Notes: generated by a model from the sequence alone, not told the origin. A DNA stretch of 64,000 nucleotides from Temnopleurus reevesii (GCA_036244855.1 BQKZ01000011.1:90123-154122); one strand, 5' to 3'; counted from the first letter of the stretch, positions 22,455 through 33,725 are shown. Numbers and translations: made by a program.

Positions 22455-23475
22455 AACCTAATTGCAGAGTAACGAAACGGACACCTTTTCATCTAGACAA
22501 ATTATGATTAAAGGGAAACCAACCCCTGGAATTATCCTGCTCTCTGGATATGAAGAGAAATCAGATGAACAATCTGTGAAAATTTGAGCAAAATCGGACA
22601 ACCCGTTCAAAAGTTATGCATTTTCAAAATCACCGAGATTTGACGATCACTGCCACTCATGGGGATCCGTGCGATCGGCAAATTCGACGGAATCTGTGGC
22701 GTCACGTCGGACAACCCCTCATTCATTCTATACATCAAAACTTCACGTTTTCCCCTTTTCTCGGAAAAGTCAACAAAATGCCAATTTTTGGTTTGGGTAT
22801 AGCATTTCTGTATTGATTTTGCATTTATTTTGAAAGGGTTTATGCTGCAACCTCACTCTAAATTTGACATTGATCAATTTTTAAATATTCTATGTACAAA
22901 GTGAATGAGGAGTTGTCCGACATGACGTCACGGATTCCGTCGATTTTGCCGATCGCACGGATCCCCATGAGCGGGAGTGATCGTCAAATTTCTGTGACTT
23001 TGAAAATTCATAACTTTTGAACGGGTTGTTCGATTTTGCTCAAATTTTTACAGTTTGTTCATCTGATTTTTCTTCATATCCTGAGAGCATGATAATTCTA
23101 GGGGTTGGTTCCCCTTTAAAACAAAAATAGCCATCGTAACAAGCTCTGGGTGACAAATTATTTCCGAAAATAAAAAGCACGTCCCTTTTATCTGGACACC
23201 CTGTATGTAGTTTATAAGACATCCCTAACAAGCTGCTAGTAAAAAGCTATTTGCAAAAATGAAAAGCGTTTCCTTTTTATCTAGAAACCCTGTAAATGAT
23301 TTAAATGATAACAAACATAATAAGCTGTGAGTAACAAGTCATTTGCACACACAAAAAATTGTGTTCTTTTTATCTAGACACCCTGATCATAAAAAGCTCT
23401 GAATATTGAACAAGCTATTTCCAGAACGGAAAAGGTAATGGTGTCCGTTTTATCTAGACACCCTGTATATGATTC
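22455..23475 (+). repeat. Small tandem array split by palindrome F, unit about 80-95 bp
   Basis: The landmark TTTTATCTAGACACCCTG (with variants) occurs at about 23185, 23276, 23369 and 23444, each preceded by an AAGCT..TTTGCA block. A truncated first copy (CCTTTTCATCTAGACAAA) ends at 22502, just before palindrome F, so F inserted into or next to an existing array. Rare substitutions separate the copies. Confidence 0.75.
22508..23119. mobile_element. 612 bp long palindrome, TTAA-flanked element F
   Basis: Two arms of about 225 bp, roughly nine in ten bases matching, are separated by a loop at about 22731-22889. Outer ends are AGGGAAACCAACCCCT and AGGGGTTGGTTCCCCT, with TTAA at 22508-22511 and 23116-23119. 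The arms include GATCCGTGCGATCGG and its inverse. No transposase. The end AGGGGAAC links it to element E. A transcript would fold into a long hairpin. Confidence 0.85.
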
Positions 23476-23479
23476 AATA

Positions 23480-23950
23480 TTGACTAACCATGCACGTATA
23501 ACCAAAGGGACCTGCACTTGGCCCATGAACACATTTAACAATCCAGACGTGTTGCAGTTCGATATGTCACATAAAAGCTCGTCTAAAGTTGCCAATTTAT
23601 CTAATTGGAGGTTCCTCCGGGAACATTTAAAGACAGTCACTACAGAATTTTGTCAGACGGGTGTGTTCATGATGCAGAGTCCCTTTACTGTAGCGTCCTT
23701 CCCCTTAAACTGCACATTATAGGAGGGTATGCGTGTAAACCCACATTGCACAATCTATTTCTTGGAAATTTAGCAACTCATGTTGTTGACTTGGTATGGA
23801 ATGTATTTCGTTATTTTTTGTCAAACTGTACGTTTCCTGCTGGTTAAAAATCCATATCAATTTTCGGGAAACATGAAAAAGTATTTTGGAATGTTTTTGT
23901 CCAGGCATTTTTTTAAAACTGCCATCGTCACTTCCAAAATGGCCTCAGAA
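23480..23950. other. Non-repetitive stretch, no gene recognised
   Basis: Several overlapping short frames on both strands (23374-24001), none with recognisable features. Confidence 0.35.
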
Positions 23951-23954
23951 CACG

Positions 23955-24119
23955 ATATAATCTATTTTTCCGTAAAGATGTGTCTGTCATGGGACAGCTG
24001 ATCCGTACGCCATGTATTGAACCGTGTGGACATAACAATTACAAACCGCTTCTTATTTCATTATCATTATAAATTAGCATTAACTTGTCGTTTGACTTGA
24101 TTTTATGGAATTATTATAT
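23955..24119 (-). mobile_element. Inverted-repeat MITE, family I copy 4
   Basis: ATATAATCTATTTTTCCG at left and GACTTGATTTTATGGAATTA at right are degraded inverted ends. The inner sequence GATCCGTACGCC and GTGTGGACATAACAATTACAA matches the minus strand of 54844-55006. 165 bp, no frame. Confidence 0.7.
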
Positions 24120-24124
24120 CGTGT

Positions 24125-25545
24125 TTCAGGCAAACGCTAGATCGCTTGCGGTCAACATTATTCATAAATTTTCGTCCAAAGATTCCCCTTGAACTCAACA
24201 TGCAATACTTCTTCCATATTCGTGCATGGATTATCTTAGAGACTATTATAGGCATCAAGTGTTTACTTAGTATAGGGATGCACCAACATGTTGCGTCATG
24301 GGTGCAATATAATACCTCGGCACCCACTCCCTAAAATACACGCGCCATCATGCATACAGTTATTGCGCTTAAAAACAGCAGAATGGAGTTAAAGAAAAAA
24401 CGGATTTGACCGGGCGGGCGGCCTGTGTGAGGTTATCTCCTTGGGGGCCGAGGGTGGTGAAAGGCCGCCCCTAGCCTTATCATTCTCCACGCCATTTAAT
24501 CAAAAAGGGTATCGGGGGCGACACGCTCCAGGCTATAACGCTATGATAATAACCTCTTCAAAGCCAATACAAACCGTGGTGGTATATATAGCCTCAAATC
24601 ATTTCTGTCTTTTGGAGTCTATTTTGCACTTTAAATGATCATAGTTCTCGGCTAACGTCACACGACTTCATCATGTTTATCGAAGAGCCCATTCCTACTT
24701 AGTTTATATCCTCATTCATTTTAACTTTGGAACGTTGCGTTTTGCATCACAGCATTATTTTGTTTTCTCTTTTAAGCCCTCTTTGAATATAATGCTCGTT
24801 TTCCCCAATTTAAACAAAATTATACATGTGTTCTTCTTCAACCTAAATGATGAATAATGTAATTCCCTGTTGCCATTTACAGCTGACGAGCAGAATTGCT
24901 CCCAATGATGACTGATAATCATGTTTAGAGAAATGTTGCACTGTGAGTAGAAGGGACGGGTGTTTTAGAAAAGACGAAGTAAACAGCTAACATTGAAACA
25001 TTCATAAAAATAAAAATGCACAAAATCAACAACCTTCCCTCTTATTCATCCGACAAATGTCGAACAAGTGTCTCACCTGGTTTGTAAATAAAACGGGAAG
25101 ATACTTTATTTTATGCTCATTAAGCTATTAGGAAAGTTTGAGTGAAGTTGATTACGTTGTTCAATCCCCTTGCTCCTTCCACTGACGATGTTTGTAAATA
25201 TCGCCTCGTGTGCTCCTTGCCTTCCTGTCATATTTGTTAGCACCGAATCAGCCAAGTCTCTGCCTTTGTAAACTATGAGAATCAAATCAACATACAGAGA
25301 TTTTAGATGCTTGTTATTGGGGTTCTGTGACGAGAGCCGATTTGAGCGTTAAATTCAAAGGATAATAAACCCAGTTCTATTTGGAGCGGTTGATATTTAT
25401 ACCCACATTTACCTTTGTATAGGCACTTGTTCTGTATTGATATAAGTTTATGTGCTGGCATTTAATTCGTGGATCCACGTAAAGGGAACCGACATGAGAT
25501 AGAGTAGACATTCTAAATATGATTTGTAAAACTGTTTTGTTTATT
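24125..25545. other. AT-rich stretch, no gene recognised
   Basis: Short frames only. No repeat family member that I can place. Confidence 0.35.
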
Positions 25546-25669
25546 CATATAATTAGGTCAGTAGCAATATTTGATTTTTCTGGGATGAATAGATATTGAA
25601 AGGAAAACTGCACGAACACATGCACGCACATTGCAACATCATGAAGTCTTGTAAATATCCCTTCGCACA

Positions 25670-25765
25670 CCGTGTGTGTGTGTGTGTTTGTGTGTGCGCA
25701 TGTGTGGGTTGGGTGTGTGTTTCAGTGTGTGTGCATATATGAATGTGTAGGGGGCCTACCCCCCC
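25670..25765 (+). repeat. GT microsatellite followed by poly-C
   Basis: GTGTGT runs from 25673, then nine C and CACCCCC near 25751-25767. Confidence 0.8.
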
Positions 25766-25984
25766 CCCCACCCCCAGACAGAAGGGTACACACAATTTAT
25801 AGTCAAGAGGAGTGCGAGAAGAAGAATTTTCCTCAATACCACTTTCTTCAGATATCCTTAAAAATTCCTAAAAACCCCAAACCGGTCATCCCTGGTTATC
25901 AAATCTTGTGTGTGCAAGTGACGTCATGAACCATGTGCAATGCACTCTTTGTATGAAGTACCTACTCTTGTAGAATGCACTTAC

Positions 25985-26180
25985 CATGCTTGCACCCAGG
26001 ATTTTGATACGAAGGGGGGGGGGGGAGGGCTGAGCACAAATTTGGCGCCCCCTCCCGACTGAGCTGACAAGCAAAAAAAAAAAAAGGTCATCACCTAAGA
26101 TTTGGCGCCACCTAGCTCTGACCCAGGGGGCTAGCGCTCCCAAAGACCCCCCCCCCCCCCATCCGTGCGCGCATGCTAAC
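25985..26180 (+). repeat. G/C-rich dispersed repeat, second copy
   Basis: GCACCCAGGATTTTGATACG, then a G12 run, two TTTGGCGCC blocks, an A13 run and a C14 run, ending GCGCGCATGC. It is the inverse-orientation relative of 1-140. GCATGC-type sequence near both ends could be a weak terminal inverted repeat. Confidence 0.7.
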
Positions 26181-26487
26181 ATGAACTAATTAAACGTGAG
26201 TGATAGCCACCTAAGCTTCACTTAGCTGATCCTTTAATGCCTAGTCGCACTTGACTATCTTAGTAATATGGCTGAAAGTTAGTCAAATTTGACTAAGCAG
26301 AAAGGTGCAACTGATCATACATGTCAACTTCAAATTGCAACTTAATTATTATAGTTTATATTAAAAAAAACACCTTTACTCTGTGCAAAAACGTCTTTAA
26401 GAGGTTTTCCTATATTTTGAATCGGAAAGAATGTCTATCTTTGAGAATGAAGCTGATGCACATGTCGAAACAGCGCCAAACGACAAT

Positions 26488-26567
26488 TTAACCCTTTGAC
26501 TACCGGATCCGGGTAGTCCCTACACAAAGTTTATGGGTATTACAGAATTCAGTAGTCAATGGGTTAA
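26488..26567. mobile_element. 80 bp TTAA MITE, family G copy 2
   Basis: TTAA at 26488-26491 and 26564-26567. Ends CCCTTTGACTACCGG and AGTAGTCAATGGG form an inverted repeat of about 14 bp. CCCTTTG-type ends are common in piggyBac-related elements. Exactly the same length as copy 1. Confidence 0.8.
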
Positions 26568-26726
26568 AGGATTATGCCTATGAATTAATTTTCCCTTGTT
26601 CACCCAAATAGTTTTGTTTCAAAATATAGCACCTAATTGATGGCATTTTCCTAGAAATATTTACCATCACGAAAAGGTAGACATTAGCTATATCTGCAAT
26701 ATTCTGTCTGCCTTTATAACCTACCT

Positions 26727-26897
26727 GGGAGGTGTTTCACCAAGATAAGAAAGACTTTACGCACGACTTTACGTTCGACTGGTATCCCTTCTTGCACGTA
26801 ATCATTCATAATATTACGCGCATTAGGCGCAAGAAGGGATACCAGTTGAACGTAAAGTCGTGCGTAAAGTCTTGCTTATCTTGGTGAAACACCTCCC
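26727..26897. mobile_element. Foldback MITE, family B copy 2, intact
   Basis: Arms of about 67 bp, nearly perfect inverse copies: GGGAGGTGTTTCACCAAGAT at left, ATCTTGGTGAAACACCTCCC at right, with GACTGGTATCCCTTCTTG and CAAGAAGGGATACCAGT inside. The loop is about 35 bp. Family A copy 8 begins 53 bp downstream. Confidence 0.9.
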
Positions 26898-26947
26898 TGG
26901 ACTCATTGAAAGGGAGATTTTGTTTGCTAACAGTTATGTGGTGATTC

Positions 26948-27170
26948 TAAAGGCCGATTCACATTTTGAAAAAATTAAAAAACGCTCCCTCGACGGGCGA
27001 AGACGCAGGTCATACAATAGACTGACACACGGCATACGCTTCTTGAGCGCAGGCCGAAAGTAAGTCCACCGTCTGACCAGCGTAAACTGTGTGCACTGGG
27101 AGCGATTTTAATTTTCAAAAACGTTGGGCCGACTCAGGCTAAAAAACGCAAAGGTGTGAGTCGGCCTTGA
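26948..27170. mobile_element. Foldback MITE, family A copy 8
   Basis: AGGCCGATTCACATTTTG at left, CGCAAAGGTGTGAGTCGGCCT at right, with TAA and TGA flanks. Missing some of the left inner arm, so 217 bp. The 158-codon minus frame at 27108-27584 runs through its right arm. Confidence 0.8.
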
Positions 27171-27612
27171 AGCAGTGGTCTGTCCTGGATAGTTTGCTTG
27201 CACACTCTCGCATTGATGCGGCGTCGAAAAATGATTGCCTGCTTCACTTCTGACGGGGCATTTATTTTCATAGCCACCTCTCCCGAGAAAAAAACCGCCC
27301 GTCTTAAACGAACACTCAATTTCACGCTGATAAGATTTGTCTCGCTCCCATCTTTTTATCTTCCCGGGGATACTTATTAACCAAACACTAACAGGAAAAA
27401 ATACGCTGTTTCGCCGTTCCCCAATTTTGTCGCATCTGACAACTTCCTGTATTTTGACGGCATCAGCCCGAGCCACACATTTAAGTTTATAGACTATCGT
27501 TATTTGACTTTTAAAGGTTCCTATAGACAGGCGAGCAGTTTGGCTAACGCTCGCATGTGCATATGTCAAACGCAAGCAGAGCATTAAATTATTTTTTCAA
27601 ACAGAACAACAA

Positions 27613-28197
27613 GTGTTTATTAGTTTGGTTCGAACACACGCGATGAATAATAAAATAATATCAAGAAATATTGGTATGTTGAATAAGCTTAAGTACACAT
27701 TTCCATCAAAGGTTCTTCTATCACTTTACTCTACCCTTGTGTTGCCATACCTCAACTACGGAATATTAGCATGGGGTAATTGTGCATCATACTTGTTAGA
27801 AAGAATATTACTCCTTCAGAAAAAAGCTATGCGGGTAATTAACAACGTACATTTTCTTCACCATAGTGATATATTGTTTTATTCCAACAACGTCTTAAAA
27901 ATTAGAGATATTTACAAGTTAAACATTGCCGTACTTATGTTTCAAAAATATAACAACATTTTGCCCCCGTTTCTCAACAATATGTTTATAATGAATAATG
28001 AAATACATCGATACTCCACAAGACAAAGAAACCATTTCCACTTGCCAAGAACACGCACTGCGCTTACACAAAACACGTTTATATTTACCGGACCTAAACT
28101 TTGGAATTCTCTCCCAAGGGACATACAAGACGCAAGGAGTCTATCCACTCTAAAACTAAGAGTAAAGAAAATGCTCCTATCATTGTATCACCATTAA
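27613..28197 (+). pseudogene. Non-LTR retrotransposon reverse transcriptase, C-terminal remnant
   Basis: A frame of about 194 codons, open at its 5' side, with no ATG until codon 11. It shows the region downstream of the RT catalytic core: KLKYTFPSKVLLSLYSTLVL, PYLNYGILAWGN, LLLQKKAMRVI, LKIRDIYKLN, RNHFHLPRTRT and GPKLWNSLP. This string of motifs is characteristic of CR1/L2/Jockey-like LINE polyproteins. The endonuclease and the RT core with its FADD box are absent, so this is a 5'-truncated copy, which is usual for LINEs. The intact frame suggests a fairly young insertion. The clade cannot be fixed from this piece. Confidence 0.85.
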
Positions 28198-28765
28198 TAT
28201 TGTCAACACTTTTTGATTTACAAATGAAAGACACATGTCACCAAAATATTTATTATTAGATATTAATTTAATATTGAATATTGATAAAAGAAAAAATGGT
28301 TCATACTTATACAATACACAGATCATACAGATCATACGGCCACTCCTTCCACGCCCCCACCTCCCACCTCCCATCCCCAGTGTGTCCCTTCCTACTTCCC
28401 CCTCTCTTTTTTTCTTTTTTTTTTTATCAATGTATATTTATTGTTTACGAATATGTTCAGTTAAATATTTCTTTCTAGGGACCAGCGTTTAACAAGCACT
28501 GCTTCAAGCTGGTTCCAATTTCATTTTTTTTTAGATTTACTTATAATCTTTAAAAAACATATCCGTACTAAGAACACAATTATTTTGTTATCTGATGCAT
28601 CTATGATTTCTGACTTTGGTTTATTTATTATCTTTTAATATCGTTTCCGTACTTATATAAGTCTACAATTGTGTTGTTATTTTGTCGCATCTATCAATTC
28701 TGTATTTTTGTTTGCTTGTTTGTTTGAAAAAATGAAATAAAACGAATCTTGAATCTTGAATGAAG
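28198..28765 (+). mobile_element. LINE 3' UTR and tandem tail
   Basis: AT-rich region after the RT stop, containing a C-rich patch (28340-28400) and a T-run, ending GAAATAAAACGAATCTTGAATCTTGAAT. AATAAA and a short GAATCTT tandem tail instead of poly(A) match CR1/L2-type 3' ends. Confidence 0.7.
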
Positions 28766-28779
28766 GATCACTAATTCAT

Positions 28780-28812
28780 TACAAGTCAAACGCTTTATCA
28801 ACTGAGCAGCTC
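28780..28812 (-). mobile_element. tRNA-like A-box fragment
   Basis: On the minus strand, GAGCTGCTCAGTTGATAAAGCG resembles the 5' half of a tRNA (D-arm/A-box). There is no 3' half, so it is probably a SINE head fragment. Confidence 0.4.
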
Positions 28813-28942
28813 GTTTCTTTCGACTTATGTATGGATTTATAAGACATCAAACAAAAATTCCATAAAAGTACCCACTTGTGGCTAACGTCAGTTCTAATGT
28901 TTTAATGTTCTAATGTTGACCGTTCAATAAGACTGCATTGGG

Positions 28943-29026
28943 GATACACAGCTCAGTTGGTAAATCGTCTGACTTGGAATGAAGACATCCATCATGGCGC
29001 GGGTTTGAAACCCACACCTGCCGAAT
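28943..29026 (+). mobile_element. tRNA-like SINE head
   Basis: AGCTCAGTTGGTAAATCG (A-box region) and GCGGGTTTGAAACCC (B-box) are about 45 bp apart, as in a tRNA. The arms are imperfect and no clear acceptor stem is seen, so I call a SINE head. Confidence 0.5.
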
Positions 29027-29035
29027 TCTTCGTAA

Positions 29036-29068
29036 AATATATAAAATATATAAAATATATAAAATATT
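29036..29068 (+). repeat. 10 bp minisatellite (ATAAAATATA)
   Basis: About three and a half copies of a 10 bp AT unit. Confidence 0.85.
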
Positions 29069-29716
29069 TTTACTTCCTAAGAAATTGCACCGTTATGAAA
29101 AAATACAACATTGCATCCTTAAGTGTGCTTTAAATGTTTCATTAATAGTTTGTACTCCTAAATGTGCAAAATTGCACCCTATTTCTCAATGCGTATATTC
29201 ATATCCAACGTCTGTGCAGTGTTCATATAATTTGAAAGACGCTCGGGAAACGCATAACTGAGAAGGAAACATTGGCTTAGTTAGCGCTAGTGCGTGCTTA
29301 TGTAAAACGCCATCCGAACGCCTATAACATTGGCCAGGCGTCTTCCATCCATATTTAAAAGTTTAGTAGATGTTAGCAATCACACATAGGCACACCGCTG
29401 CGCTCAAACATGATTGATAAAGTACGCCTTGGCTAGAATTTTGAACCTTTACTAGTGTTAGTCTAAAAATGCTCCATGTTTGTGCATGGGAACCACCACC
29501 TTCAGCTAAATTCAATGAACATTGCAGGCAAAAGTTGGATATTTTTCAGCAAATGTGTGACCGCGGATTTTATCGATGTACTTTACTTTTACACACTCGC
29601 ATTCAATCTGCCTACGCTGATTGATTCTGCACTTGCTGCTGTTTTGCGTTAGACGATATTTCCTGATGGAAACAGAAATACAGAGATGTGTTTCTCAGTC
29701 AAGACATCGAGGTAAA

Positions 29717-30235
29717 TAAAGAGGGTCATTCCTCACTCTATCTACCTGTTATGATATTTATAACACACTTCGAGTTGAATGTCGATGGCTGTGCACTTCG
29801 AGTTCTTGCAACGCATGTCCTTTGCATCTGTAATTTTTTCTTAATGATGCTGTAGGTTACAGATGCCAATATCGTGTGGTGAACATTTCATAAAGGGGGT
29901 CATTTCTCACTCTACCTACCTGTTATGATATCTATAACACACTTCGAGTTGAATGTCGATGGCCGTGCACTTCGAGTTCTTGAAACGCATGAGCTTTGCA
30001 TCTGTAATTCTTCTTAATGATGCTGTAGGTTACAGATGCCATATCGTTTGGTGGACATTTCATAAAGAGGGTCATTTCTCACTCTATCTACCTGTTATGA
30101 TATCTATAACACACTTCGAGTTGAATGTCGATGGCCGTGCACTTCGAGTTCTTGAAACGCATGAGTTTTACATCTGTAATTCTTCTTAATGATGTTGTAG
30201 GTTACAGATGCCAATATTGTATTGGTGAAAATTTC
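29717..30235 (+). repeat. Tandem repeat, about 173 bp, three copies
   Basis: GGGTCATT(C/T)CTCACTCTA begins copies at about 29720, 29896 and 30068. Copies share ACACTTCGAGTTGAATGTCG and TGTAGGTTACAGATGCC. Copies 2 and 3 are the most alike, so the array grew stepwise. A 78-codon frame crossing copies 2 and 3 repeats its own sequence and is not a gene. Confidence 0.9.
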
Positions 30236-30239
30236 ATTA

Positions 30240-30760
30240 TAAGAAACATGAAAATGTTTCCATAGTGTACACATTGAAGAAAAACAGGCCACTTTGTATC
30301 TGTACAATACAACAAATATTAACAAAATGAATAAATCTAAATGCAAAAAATACAACAAACATAACGTGGATTGCCCATTTTATGGCCATTCTCAAAAACG
30401 GCTCATATGGTCTATATTTCTATATTGCTCTTGTTAATAAAAAGGAGCCTGCTTTAAAGGTGCTAGATTGGTTCTTCGTTTCAAAGTGTGTGATGAATAT
30501 CAAGTATTAACATTTAACTTTTAACATCATAGTTAGACAAGAACACCATACCATGCTCTTCTTCAAAACATGCTTCTTCTATGGTGAAAGCTTTTGTGTT
30601 GCTCAGTCGCATAATTATAAATCTTAATTATTTTACCAAGGGCTTGTATTAATGAATATGGCCTGGTTCACCAGATGGTATCTAGTTGTACACAACAATA
30701 ATGAGAGGTGACTCATTGAGGGTATAGCTAATATGACGTCATATGATGCTTGTAATAATA
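30240..30760. other. AT-rich stretch, nothing recognised
   Basis: Contains a TGACGTCA word at 30734-30741 and nothing else that I can support. Confidence 0.35.
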
Positions 30761-30902
30761 AAGTCGGTCAAAGGAGAATAAATCCGTAAGCCGTGAATAA
30801 AACTGTGCGGACACAACAATGACAAGCCGGTTAAGATTAGAATAGCATTACAAAAAACCATTGAAATGGTGTTCGACTCTATTCTTCGAAAATAGTTTAT
30901 AT
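30761..30902 (-). mobile_element. Inverted-repeat MITE, family I copy 3
   Basis: Inner GTGCGGACACAACAATGACA and the end TTCGAAAATAGTTTATAT match the minus strand of 54844-55006. The other end is degraded. Confidence 0.75.
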
Positions 30903-30919
30903 CATGTTGTATATACTCC

Positions 30920-31370
30920 TAGGAATAAAGGTACAAACAAGTGCAACGCCTGGGACACTTGTTTGGGTGAAATATTGCATCCCTTCGGGAGAAAATTTTG
31001 TCCGCTAAAAATCTGATTTTATGCTCTGCGGAGCGCTCTTAGGGTTTTATCCTACGCCTTGGCGGCGTGGAATTGCTTGGTTTTTAAGCAGCGCCTATTC
31101 CGATCATACCATGTTTCTATCTATAAATCTATTGCTACTTTAAATGGAATAACATGATGACTCTATTGATAACACGATGTCCAAGAAAGGCTTTCAAAAG
31201 TTACAAAATTGTACCTTTTGCTGCAGATCTCACCATTTCTTAATATTTTTGCACCCAAATGTATTTTTTGGGGCTGAGCACCTGCATCAAAAAGGTGCAA
31301 CATTGCGTTGCACTTTTAGGGTTTCAAAGCAGATATCACCCACCCTATGTGCACTCTTTTAAGCGTGTAG
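30920..31370. repeat. Diverged dispersed repeat, second copy of the 16290-16745 family
   Basis: GGTGAAATATTGCATCCC, GGAATTGCTTGGTTTTTA and AAAGGTGCAACATTGC in the same order as at 16290-16745. Confidence 0.45.
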
Positions 31371-31979
31371 TAAACTGTAATTGAAGATGATTGAAAATGT
31401 TTTTACATGTGGATCCGAGGGTTATTCGTATTATAACAGTAGCAGTACCATTTTTTAAGAGTTTTAGTTTAGCTTCCAGCATGAAGATGAAAGAAAACTG
31501 GTACTACTCCTTGATGCTAATATCGCATTTTATTATTTTCAGTGTAGCGTTTGGATATCGAGTATTTAAGACCAACTTATTTTAGGTTGATGAAAAGACA
31601 AAAAGACAAAATTGATCTTCTCCAAATTAGGACGCGACACATTTACTTTTTGATTTCCTATAAATTTGAATATCAAGACAATTCTTAATTTCTCCAGGCA
31701 AAACATTATATTTCAATGGTATTCAATACATTTGAATGCATATCCATATCACAAGATTTTACATTGCAACATAGATATCATAAAATATACTGAAAGAGAG
31801 AAGCAAGCAGGGAAAATCGAAAAATAACGTCGAGAAAAGTCATCTCATTGTTATTCGATGTAAAGCGATTCAATTTGATAAGAGCTATTTGAATGTAATT
31901 GTAGGAGGATGGTACACAAATAAGGTTCATTAATGTATGCTCTTCCAGAGGCAATGACAGTCTTTCTTTGTGATGTAAT

Positions 31980-32195
31980 GGGGGGGGGGAGATGAAAATT
32001 TTTCGCTTACATCATTCAATACGTGCATTTTCCTCAACATTTTTTTTTTTTTTTTTGGGGGGGGGGTGACAAACGATACTTTTTATCTGGGAGGGGATTA
32101 GAGATGACCCACATGTCACTATCATTGATGTTTGTTTGTATTTGTACGTGTGTGTGTATGTGTGTGTGTGTGTGTGTGTTAGTGTGTGATGTGGG
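31980..32195 (+). repeat. G-run, T/G homopolymers and GT microsatellite
   Basis: A run of about 10 G near 31981, about 17 T then 9 G near 32041-32066, then GTGTGT runs at 32145-32182. Confidence 0.8.
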
Positions 32196-32367
32196 GGTAG
32201 AGACAAATTAGTATTTAACATTCAAACTTTGATATTCATGCATGGAGAAGAAGAAATAAAGAGGGACGCACCTTCAACCTCGCCATCCAAAAAGATGCTA
32301 CCGGGGCTCGAATGCGCCGCCGCCGAATACAGAAACCAACCCAATTCAATTTGTGACTGTCCCAAAC

Positions 32368-32500
32368 ATCTTGATTTGATTTGATTTGATTTATTTGTTT
32401 TTCCATTCCAAAAACATACAATATTACAAAGAAAGTAGTACATGAACATTATCAAGCAAATTAAATTTGAAACAAAATTAAAGGAAAAATCGCGATTACA
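32368..32500 (-). mobile_element. LINE 3' end fragment
   Basis: On the minus strand an AT-rich stretch ends in AAATAAATCAAATCAAATCAAATC, a short tandem tail of the same design as at 3480-3561. No coding part remains. Confidence 0.5.
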
Positions 32501-32559
32501 GGCGAACGTTACGATACCAAGAGGAGGAGGAGGGGGAACTCAAATTATGTTTCGTTATT

Positions 32560-33150
32560 GAAGGGAGGGGTTCGCCCTCCATGCTACCCCCCCCCCCCCT
32601 TCCTCAGTATCGCCGCCTCTGTTTTGTTTTTGGAATCTGTTGTCTGGTCACGGTGCCATACTAACCCTTGTCTGGAAGAGATCACATCAAAGTGGGTTGA
32701 CCTTTCGCTTGTTACAGTGTACAATCAGGATTTAAACGCTCTTATACAAAAAAGAGGTGGAAATAAGAGTTTTGTCTCGTTTATACAGTACGTGGGTCAA
32801 TCGTTTTACAGTCATTCTCAAAACATTCTTCAAGAAACTTTACTGATCATATGAAGGCATTTGAAATGTTTTTAAGCGGATGTATCAAGTGATTTCACAT
32901 TCACAGAAAATAAATTCCCTATTTTATATTGATCATATTGCAAAGATCCAGCGATTAAATGCATTTTTGTATCACACATAAATGTGTTACAATATTTTTG
33001 TTTCTTTCTAACACTCGAAATACGAAAATATCATTATTCGAGTCGTGTCACTAATGGCGTTGTTTTGTAATAAAATGTTCTATTGCTGACAAAATGAGGT
33101 ATTAAACTAATGCAGAAACCGCAGAATGTTTTGGAAAGTGTGTGTATGTG
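32560..33150. other. Stretch with poly-C at 32587; no gene
   Basis: A C13 run near 32587-32599. Otherwise nothing recognised before the gap. Confidence 0.35.
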
Positions 33151-33320
33151 NNNNNNNNNNNNNNNNNNNNNNNNNNNNNNNNNNNNNNNNNNNNNNNNNN
33201 NNNNNNNNNNNNNNNNNNNNNNNNNNNNNNNNNNNNNNNNNNNNNNNNNNNNNNNNNNNNNNNNNNNNNNNNNNNNNNNNNNNNNNNNNNNNNNNNNNNN
33301 NNNNNNNNNNNNNNNNNNNN
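33151..33320. other. Assembly gap (170 N)
   Basis: Unknown bases. It follows a GTGTGTATGTG run, so the gap may hide a GT microsatellite. Confidence 0.99.
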
Positions 33321-33624
33321 GTTCATGGGATAGCCTTGAGGCTAGATGAGACAATAGCCGAGTACGCCTGTGCCAATCCTCGTGATGGAATGTGTTGGCG
33401 CTCTTCATATATGAGACATTGATACCATTAATGAGCTTTATAGTTTCGTTGAAAAGCAGATGGGTGTGATCAAATTCTCACTCGCTTCTTTTTGAGATGT
33501 TTTTATTAATGCGTTATGGCAATAAATCTTAAAGTTAGTTACCTTTTCCCCTTTTTTCAGCAGCCGCACTATTGTGTTGCTTGAAGACAGGACAAATTAT
33601 ATGGACGCAAAACAGATTCATACA

Positions 33625-33725
33625 TATATACACACGCACATATACAGACACACACACATACACACAAAACATGAACACACACATCCATATCCACACACAC
33701 ACAACACACACGCACAAATTAACTC
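33625..33725 (+). repeat. CA microsatellite, degenerate
   Basis: ACACAC runs interrupted by CATA and CACGC. The short frames here are artefacts. Confidence 0.8.

Noticed and set aside
22455..23475. Possible CRISPR-like array
   Set aside because: Units are diverged tandem copies without constant repeats and unique spacers, in a eukaryotic context.
27108..27584. 158-codon minus-strand frame
   Set aside because: It passes through the right arm of family A copy 8 and shows no domain or splice signals.
29200..29345. Possible further family A variant copy
   Set aside because: Some GACGCTC and AACGCC words in mirrored order, but the ends could not be found.
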